DNA of 18,617 bases from Bacillota bacterium. GTDB taxonomy: Bacteria > Bacillota > Clostridia > Acetivibrionales > DTU013. A program made the position numbers and the translations under genes. Below, one piece after another: positions 14,034 through 18,617 of this stretch (positions within the stretch are counted from its first letter, which is position 1; every line of letters starts with the position of its first letter). Location of the stretch: the NCBI GenBank assembly GCA_023411575.1, contig JAEYOP010000014.1, forward strand, positions 1 to 18,617, written 5' to 3'. Below the pieces are notes generated by a model, which was not told where the DNA came from, searched no databases, and worked only from the letters and a program-made list of their open reading frames with translations.

Positions 14034-14070
14034 GCACTTATAAAGTGCGGGATAGGCAGTAAAAGGTTCA
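14034..14070 (-). promoter_or_regulatory. Candidate ECF-type promoter and leader palindrome of the seven-gene operon
   Basis: On the minus strand, TGAACC (14070-14065) resembles an ECF -35. Fifteen bases later comes CGCACT, a loose match to CGT-type -10 elements. A perfect 6-bp inverted repeat (GCACTT-ATA-AAGTGC, 14034-14048) overlaps the predicted start. The match is imperfect, and a sigma-A reading (TTTTAC, 16 bases, TATAAG) is also possible, so this is only a candidate. Confidence 0.35.
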
Positions 14071-14217
14071 AGCTTTTTGAAATTATTTTTTTATGTAAGC
14101 CAAAAAGGCCCTGGATTTTGGATAAGAATTTACTTTTTCATCCAATTACATTTTAGTGGAGTCGGATGGTAAAAATCAAGATAATTTTGAAGTAAAATAG
14201 AGGCGTTGATCGCTGCC

Positions 14218-14246
14218 TTGTAAACTCAATACCAATGCTTTATAAT
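14218..14246 (+). promoter_or_regulatory. Sigma-A promoter of the LuxR-type regulator gene
   Basis: TTGTAA (14218-14223) and a consensus TATAAT (14241-14246) are separated by exactly 17 bases. The start point near 14253 leaves a leader of about 35 bases to the ATG at 14288. The promoter diverges from that of the ECF operon, so the 275-base region between the two genes serves both. Confidence 0.7.
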
Positions 14247-14287
14247 TCTTCTATATACTATCGCCTTATGAAGCGGAGACAAATCAA

Positions 14288-15169
14288 ATGTCGCATTTTG
14301 CTTTTCTTTTTTATATCCTGTGTCTTGTGGGGGGATTCTTCTCGATCGGAATTCTTATCTTCATCTACCTGCAAAAAAGGATAAAATTGATCCTGGATTA
14401 TGCCCTGTTGATGCTCTCCTTTTCCGCCCTGCTGCTTTCACATACCCTGGGCACCTACGGGTTGATAAATCTTTCCGTTCCCGCCCCAACCTACATACTC
14501 ATCAAGAAAATTATTGCCATTGTGAGCGGCGCCAGTGTATTCTACTGCATGCCCTATTTTTTCTTCAGGCTATTCGGTATCCCTTTTACAAAGAAAATCA
14601 ACTGGTTTTTTATCCTCCTTAACGCTGTCAATATTGCGTGCTTTTTCTACATTGTCACGATTTCAAACATGATCTTGTTCTCTGTTGTGCTCTATTGCAT
14701 TATTCTATCCATCGTGAAAGTAAGAGAAATGACAAATTTCGAAATGAAAAGCATCCTGAAAAAGTACCTGATCATTTCTGCCGCTTTTGTTCCCCTTATC
14801 GTATTTGATGCTTTCCTGCATGTCTTTCCCGCCCTTGAACGGAGTCTTCCCTTCGGTATCATGGCATTCCCTGCCTACTACCTCACCATCGGAGCAATCA
14901 ATATGCTCTTCTCACTGAAGTACTACCATCGGTTGCAGCCACCGGGTCCCACGAAATTGAACTTTGGGAAATGGGGAATTACAAGAAGAGAAGAGGAAGT
15001 CATAAAATTATTGATTGAGGGCAAAAGCTACGAAGATATCGCATCCGCTTTAACCATCTCCCTGTCCACGGTCAAAACCCACACCAATAATATCTACAGA
15101 AAACTCAATATCAAAAACAAGATTGAACTGGTCAATATGGTCGGCAGCCTGCAACAAGCGCGCTGTTGA
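14288..15169 (+). CDS. Seven-helix membrane sensor with LuxR-type HTH output
   Basis: Protein of 293 residues. Seven hydrophobic helices fill 5-210 (about 5-28, 34-56, 68-94, 104-123, 126-144, 156-178 and 189-210). A LuxR-type helix-turn-helix follows at about 227-290. The motif ITRREEEVIKLLIEGKSYED (231-250), then IASALTISLSTVKTHTNNIY (251-270) and RKLNIKNKIELV, fits this class well. There is no receiver domain, so the membrane part is the likely sensor and the regulator acts while membrane-bound. The start has GGAG nine bases before the ATG. The polyferredoxin gene follows 139 bases downstream in the same direction and the ECF operon diverges upstream; either could be its target. Confidence 0.88.
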   Translation: MSHFAFLFYILCLVGGFFSIGILIFIYLQKRIKLILDYALLMLSFSALLLSHTLGTYGLINLSVPAPTYILIKKIIAIVSGASVFYCMPYFFFRLFGIPFTKKINWFFILLNAVNIACFFYIVTISNMILFSVVLYCIILSIVKVREMTNFEMKSILKKYLIISAAFVPLIVFDAFLHVFPALERSLPFGIMAFPAYYLTIGAINMLFSLKYYHRLQPPGPTKLNFGKWGITRREEEVIKLLIEGKSYEDIASALTISLSTVKTHTNNIYRKLNIKNKIELVNMVGSLQQARC

Positions 15170-15237
15170 TACATGAAAAAAGCTTCTCAACCTAAAGTAC
15201 TAGTGCAAAATCCATAATAAATCATCCGTTTTCCCGA

Positions 15238-15266
15238 TTGCGGTTTCGTTCCGCGCCTTTTATCAT
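15238..15266 (+). promoter_or_regulatory. Candidate promoter of the polyferredoxin gene
   Basis: TTGCGG (15238-15243) and TATCAT (15261-15266) are spaced by 17 bases. Both are moderate matches to sigma-A. A start near 15273 would give a leader of about 36 bases. No terminator with a T-run is seen after the regulator gene, so readthrough is also possible. Confidence 0.4.
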
Positions 15267-15308
15267 GGAGGTATTCTCAATTCCAATTTCAAATGAGGAG
15301 GATACCCC

Positions 15309-16034
15309 TTGAAAACTCATAACGCTAGAAGAACTGCTTTGTTTCTGTCCTTTTTTCTTCTCCCTGTTACCATGAATTATTTCTCCCCCATTATTCTCAT
15401 ATTCTCCAGTATGGAAGGTATCGTCAGCGCTTCTTTTGTCATCTGGACAGCGCTTTTTGTTACGTCCTTGTTCGTGGGCAGGACATTCTGCTCTTACCTA
15501 TGTCCTTATGGCGGAATGCAAATGGCCTATGACAAGGCATCGCCAAAAGCTTTTCGTTACGTGCGCTGGCTGATGCCGGCACGATACATACTGGGAACCG
15601 TATGGGTATTGTTCATCCTCTATGCGGTCATCCGGTCGGGTGGATTAGGTAAGCTTGAGATATTCTATAATACCGAAAATATTGTAAGCCTTGATAATGT
15701 GTCCGGGGTAATTCGTTATTATATGATATTGGGCGCCGCGTTCCTCTTCGTTCATGTGATGGGTCGCAGGTCCTTTTGCAAGTACCTGTGCCCCATGGCC
15801 ATCCTCAACACCCTGGGTACCAGGATAAAAAATTACCTCAAGCTTCCATCACTCAAAATGACGGTTAACGCCGACCAATGCAGCCAATGTAAAAAATGCG
15901 ACCAGGTTTGTCCCATGACCCTGAAGGTCTCGGATATGGTCAAACAGGGTCAATTGATCCACGATGACTGTATCCTTTGTGGAGAGTGTCAGGCGGCCTG
16001 CCATAAGCAAGCCATCAAAAGAGCCTTCTTTTGA
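15309..16034 (+). CDS. NapH/CcoG-like membrane 4Fe-4S polyferredoxin
   Basis: Protein of 241 residues with four membrane helices (about 8-32, 40-57, 92-110 and 135-152). Two membrane-proximal C-x3-CP motifs are seen, CSYLCP (61-66) and CKYLCP (157-162), as in NapH, NosR and related proteins. Two 4Fe-4S sites follow: CSQCKKCDQVCP (191-202) and CILCGECQAAC (221-231). It would move electrons between a membrane donor and a cytoplasmic acceptor. No partner oxidoreductase is nearby, so its redox partner is unknown. The start is TTG at 15309, with GAGGAGG seven bases before it. Pairing with a membrane LuxR regulator suggests redox-linked regulation, but that is inference. Confidence 0.88.
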   Translation: MKTHNARRTALFLSFFLLPVTMNYFSPIILIFSSMEGIVSASFVIWTALFVTSLFVGRTFCSYLCPYGGMQMAYDKASPKAFRYVRWLMPARYILGTVWVLFILYAVIRSGGLGKLEIFYNTENIVSLDNVSGVIRYYMILGAAFLFVHVMGRRSFCKYLCPMAILNTLGTRIKNYLKLPSLKMTVNADQCSQCKKCDQVCPMTLKVSDMVKQGQLIHDDCILCGECQAACHKQAIKRAFF

Positions 16035-16065
16035 GGCCGATCCGGAATTGAAATAGGGCGCGTGA

Positions 16066-16097
16066 GGGCCTGTATGCAAGTCCTGCATTCCAGGCCC
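16066..16097. terminator. Bidirectional hairpin between polyferredoxin gene and aroB
   Basis: GGGCCTG (16066-16072) pairs with CAGGCCC (16091-16097), with an inner TATGCA/TGCAT stem. It lies between two convergent genes and is probably a shared terminator, though no clear T-run follows on either side. Its right arm is part of the repeat at 16083-16109. Confidence 0.55.
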
Positions 16098-16109
16098 GAG
16101 CCGCCGGCA
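16083..16109 (+). repeat. Palindromic terminator-like repeat, copy 2
   Basis: This stretch is identical to 5534-5560 at 24 of 27 bases, same orientation. Like copy 1, it sits just beyond the 3' end of a minus-strand gene (here aroB) and forms one arm of a GC-rich hairpin. The two copies bound the block holding the ECF operon and the regulator/polyferredoxin pair. Confidence 0.7.
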
Positions 16110-16128
16110 TGATGCGTGCTGCTGTTTA

Positions 16129-17208
16129 TCATAGGATCAGTTCGGACAATACCTCTCTGATCAGTTCTTCATTCTCCACTGTACACCGGACAACTTCTCC
16201 GATGTCTTTCGGCAGTACGAAATTCAGCTTGCCGTCCACCACTTTCTTGTCGGAAAACATCCGGTCGTAGATGGCGTCTACGCTCATCCCCTGCACCTTG
16301 GTCGGCAGACCTGCCTTTCCCAGGGTGTTTTCCACCTTGCCAACGGCTTTTGCGTCCACCATGCCCATTTTAAGCGCAAGCCTGTATACGCCGGCAATGC
16401 CGACCGATACGCACTCTCCGTGAAGCATTTTGAAGCCGGAAACACTCTCGACCGCGTGTCCGATCGTGTGCCCGAAATTCAGGACTTCCCGCAGCCCGCC
16501 TTCCCGTTCGTCCTGCTCGACGACGCTGCCCTTGATGGAACAGTTCATTTTGGTAATGTACTGGAGAACTGTTTCATCAAAGTTGAAAATTTTCGGAATG
16601 TTATAATCGATGTACTCGTAAAATTCCCGGTCCAGGATCAAGCCGTGCTTGATCACCTCGGCCAGGCCGGACTTCAGTTCCCGTCCGGGCAAAGTCCGGA
16701 GCGTGTTTACGTTGATGAATACGAAGCGGGGCTGATAAAAGGCGCCCACCAGGTTTTTGCCTCCTTCGAAGTCCACGCCCGTTTTCCCGCCGATGCTGCT
16801 GTCCGCCTGGGCCAGCAGGCTGGTCGGGATCTGCACGTAATGGATCCCTCTCAGGAAGGTCGCCGCCGCGAAGCCGGTGATATCTCCCACCACACCGCCG
16901 CCCAGGGCCATCAGGGTCGAGTGCCGGTCGAGCTTGAGGGAAACCAGGCTGCTGTATATGCTTTTGACCGTATCCAGATTCTTGCTTTCTTCTCCCGCCG
17001 GAATAACGTGCTTTGAGACCTCCCCTCCGGTTTCCGAAAGCGCTTCGATGCAGGCGTCGCAATGATGTTTTTCCACATTGCTGTCTGTGACGACCACGAT
17101 CTTACCGCCGATTTTTGCGCTTGCACAGGCTTTTCCCAGCCCGGAGAAATCCGGCGTCACATAAATGGGGTATCCCCTTTCCCCGAGGTTCACATTCATT
17201 TTAATCAT
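16129..17208 (-). CDS. aroB: 3-dehydroquinate synthase
   Basis: AroB converts DAHP to 3-dehydroquinate, the second step of the shikimate pathway, using NAD and a divalent metal in the cytoplasm. The 359-residue length is normal. The NAD-binding GGGVVGD is at 103-109, followed by the IPTSLLAQADSSIGGKTGVD block. Probable metal ligands are E184 (GLAEVIKHG), H247 (FGHTIGHA, H251 following) and H263 (HGE). The start is ATG at 17208 behind GGGGAG; a longer reading to 17343 would run back into ileS and through the hairpin at 17231-17279. The gene lies 86 bases downstream of ileS. Confidence 0.96.
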   Translation of the reverse strand: MIKMNVNLGERGYPIYVTPDFSGLGKACASAKIGGKIVVVTDSNVEKHHCDACIEALSETGGEVSKHVIPAGEESKNLDTVKSIYSSLVSLKLDRHSTLMALGGGVVGDITGFAAATFLRGIHYVQIPTSLLAQADSSIGGKTGVDFEGGKNLVGAFYQPRFVFINVNTLRTLPGRELKSGLAEVIKHGLILDREFYEYIDYNIPKIFNFDETVLQYITKMNCSIKGSVVEQDEREGGLREVLNFGHTIGHAVESVSGFKMLHGECVSVGIAGVYRLALKMGMVDAKAVGKVENTLGKAGLPTKVQGMSVDAIYDRMFSDKKVVDGKLNFVLPKDIGEVVRCTVENEELIREVLSELIL

Positions 17209-17230
17209 ACAAGCATCTCCCCAGAATGAA

Positions 17231-17279
17231 GCAGGATGCCGGTATCCGCCTTCTTCGGCTTCTTTACCGGGCATCCTGC
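17231..17279 (-). terminator. Long hairpin between ileS and aroB
   Basis: GCAGGATGCCGGTA (17231-17244) pairs with TACCGGGCATCCTGC (17265-17279), a stem of 14 pairs with one bulged base. It starts 15 bases after the ileS stop. Downstream on the minus strand is only TTCATTCT, so it may be a weak terminator, a processing site, or an mRNA stabiliser of the ileS 3' end. It ends about 22 bases before the aroB start. Confidence 0.55.
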
Positions 17280-17294
17280 CGCTTTTCCTATTTC

Positions 17295-18617
17295 TTATAC
17301 TTTTGCTACCGTAAACCGGACGTTCTCCCCGTTGATGCTCCACTCCTTGGCGTAGCCTTCGCCCGCAGAGGACTTCAGGCTTTCCGCCAGCACTTCGTCG
17401 CAGATCAGCGCGCCGTTTCGTTCAAAAATGCCGTTGATCTTTTCATTGTCGCCGTAGAAGACCCGAATATGGTCCTGCACCTCAAAGCCGGCTTCTTTCC
17501 GCATGGTCTGCAGCTTGCTGATGATTTCACGCACAAAGCCCTCCTCGATCAGTTCCGGCGTCAGGTTGGTATCCAGGACCACCGTCATATCCCTATCGCT
17601 CTCGGAAACGAAGCCTTCCTTCTGCGCGGTTTCCACCAGGACATCGGAAAGCTCCAGCTCGACCGCGGTTCCTTCCACCTCAAAGGCAACCTTACCTTCC
17701 TTGTTGAACCGCGCCATAAACGCGCTTCCATCCACCTTCGACAGGTATTCGCCGATCTTGGGCACCAGCTTGCCGTATTTCGGTCCGAGAGTACGCAGTT
17801 GCGGCTTGAATTTGTAGGTTGTGAAGTTGGCCGCATCCTCCGTAAACTCGATTTTCTTGATATTCAGTTCATCGGCGATCAGGTCCTGATACATCCCGGG
17901 CAGCTCGCCTTCCGCCTTGATATACATCTGCGCAATGGGCTGGCGGTTCTTGATGTTGGCCGTGTTCCGGCACGCGCGTCCGAGTACCACCAGCTTCAGG
18001 ACCTTATCCATATTGGTTTCCAGTTCCGAATCGATATACTTCTTTTCTACAGCCGGGAAGTCGCACAGGTGAACACTCTCCGGCGCATTGGCGTCCACGC
18101 TTCTCACAAGATTGCCGTAAATCTCTTCGCTTATAAACGGCACAAAGGGCGCGCAAACCTTCGAAAGCTCAACCAATACGGTATAGAGCGTCATATAGGC
18201 GTTGATCTTGTCCTGGCACATATCTTTCTGCCAGAAGCGTTCTCTTCCCCTCCGGACGTACCAGTTGCTGAGATCGTCCACAAACGCCTGTATTTCTCTT
18301 GCGGACTCCGTGATCCTGTAGTTTTCCAGGTTCCGGTCCACATTGCCCACCAGGGTGTACAGTCTTGAAAGCACCCATTTGTCCATTACGGCCAGTTTCT
18401 CCTGCTCGAGCTTGTACTGGAGCGGATTGAACGCATCAATATTGGCATACAGGACATAGAACGCATAGGTATTCCACAGGGTACCCATGAACTTGCGCTG
18501 GCTTTCGCTCACCGCTTCTTCATAGAAACGGCTGGGCAGCCATGGCGCGCTGCCGGTGTAAAAATACCAGCGGACCGCGTCGGAGCCCTGCTTGTCGAGG
18601 ATCGACCAGGGATCCAC
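17295..18617 (-). CDS. ileS: Isoleucyl-tRNA synthetase, C-terminal part (cut by window edge)
   Basis: The last 440 codons of ileS; the 5' part, including HIGH and KMSKS, is beyond the window. The fragment begins in the DPWSILDKQGSDAVRWYFY region that follows KMSKS. It contains the anticodon-binding domain (about 50-235) with DLSNWYVRRGRERFW (115-129). A C-terminal extension (about 240-440) resembles DUF5915 and includes LTPELIEEGFVREIISKLQT. That tail and the wording of the motifs indicate the long, eukaryote-like (type 2) IleS rather than the zinc-finger type. The enzyme charges tRNA-Ile with isoleucine. No break is seen in the visible frame. Confidence 0.95.
   Translation of the reverse strand: MDPWSILDKQGSDAVRWYFYTGSAPWLPSRFYEEAVSESQRKFMGTLWNTYAFYVLYANIDAFNPLQYKLEQEKLAVMDKWVLSRLYTLVGNVDRNLENYRITESAREIQAFVDDLSNWYVRRGRERFWQKDMCQDKINAYMTLYTVLVELSKVCAPFVPFISEEIYGNLVRSVDANAPESVHLCDFPAVEKKYIDSELETNMDKVLKLVVLGRACRNTANIKNRQPIAQMYIKAEGELPGMYQDLIADELNIKKIEFTEDAANFTTYKFKPQLRTLGPKYGKLVPKIGEYLSKVDGSAFMARFNKEGKVAFEVEGTAVELELSDVLVETAQKEGFVSESDRDMTVVLDTNLTPELIEEGFVREIISKLQTMRKEAGFEVQDHIRVFYGDNEKINGIFERNGALICDEVLAESLKSSAGEGYAKEWSINGENVRFTVAKV

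Noticed and set aside
15265..15312. A 15-codon ORF (MEVFSIPISNEEDTP) whose stop overlaps the TTG start of the polyferredoxin gene, like a leader peptide
   Set aside because: It has no ribosome site before its ATG, and the predicted promoter would start transcription after that ATG. The overlap is probably chance.
17209..17343. A 45-codon N-terminal extension of AroB that overlaps ileS
   Set aside because: It reads through the intergenic hairpin and lacks a ribosome site. ATG at 17208 has GGGGAG upstream and gives the normal family length.
17226..18368. A 380-codon plus-strand open frame opposite ileS
   Set aside because: It is antisense to a recognisable tRNA synthetase and shows no plausible protein motifs.

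Overview
The window reads as a chromosomal segment of a spore-forming, low-to-mid GC Firmicute (Bacillota), most likely class Clostridia. The evidence is strong GGAGG ribosome sites, frequent GTG/TTG starts, a YteA-type TraR/DksA zinc-finger protein, a DUF5665 membrane protein, and an IleS with a DUF5915-like tail. The species cannot be named from sequence alone.

Layout. (1) 1-1741, plus strand: a YcaQ/AlkZ-like DNA glycosylase whose promoter has a near-perfect Gram-positive LexA (SOS) operator between its -35 and -10, then a small uncharacterised protein. A possible divergent membrane-protein start shares the operator. (2) 1791-4103, minus: a membrane-anchored PAS-PAS-GGDEF-EAL protein with its own sigma-A promoter. 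(3) 4237-5408, minus: a three-gene set (small acidic protein, DUF5665 protein, YteA-like protein). (4) 5568-14012, minus: a compact seven-gene operon. In transcription order it holds an ECF sigma factor, a membrane protein with a duplicated extracytoplasmic domain, MalF- and MalG-like ABC permeases, a HlyD-type membrane fusion protein, a MacB-like membrane protein, and a lipoprotein combining a predicted beta-propeller with a family 1 solute-binding domain. A terminator follows. (5) 14288-16034, plus, divergent from region 4: a seven-helix membrane LuxR-type regulator and a NapH-like polyferredoxin. (6) 16129-18617, minus: aroB and the 3' part of ileS (5' end outside the window).

The most interesting element is region 4. 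It puts the membrane and extracytoplasmic parts of a sugar-type importer together with the fusion protein and MacB-like subunit of an export or envelope system, behind an ECF sigma factor. It contains no ATPase for either half. Either both halves borrow ATPases encoded elsewhere, or the two half-systems act together in an undescribed way. Regions 4 and 5 together are bounded by two direct copies of a palindromic terminator-like repeat (5534-5560 and 16083-16109, 24 of 27 bases identical). They may be an accessory block placed between ileS/aroB and the DUF5665-yteA genes, which would explain why ileS and a TraR/DksA-type gene lie apart here but close together in related genomes.
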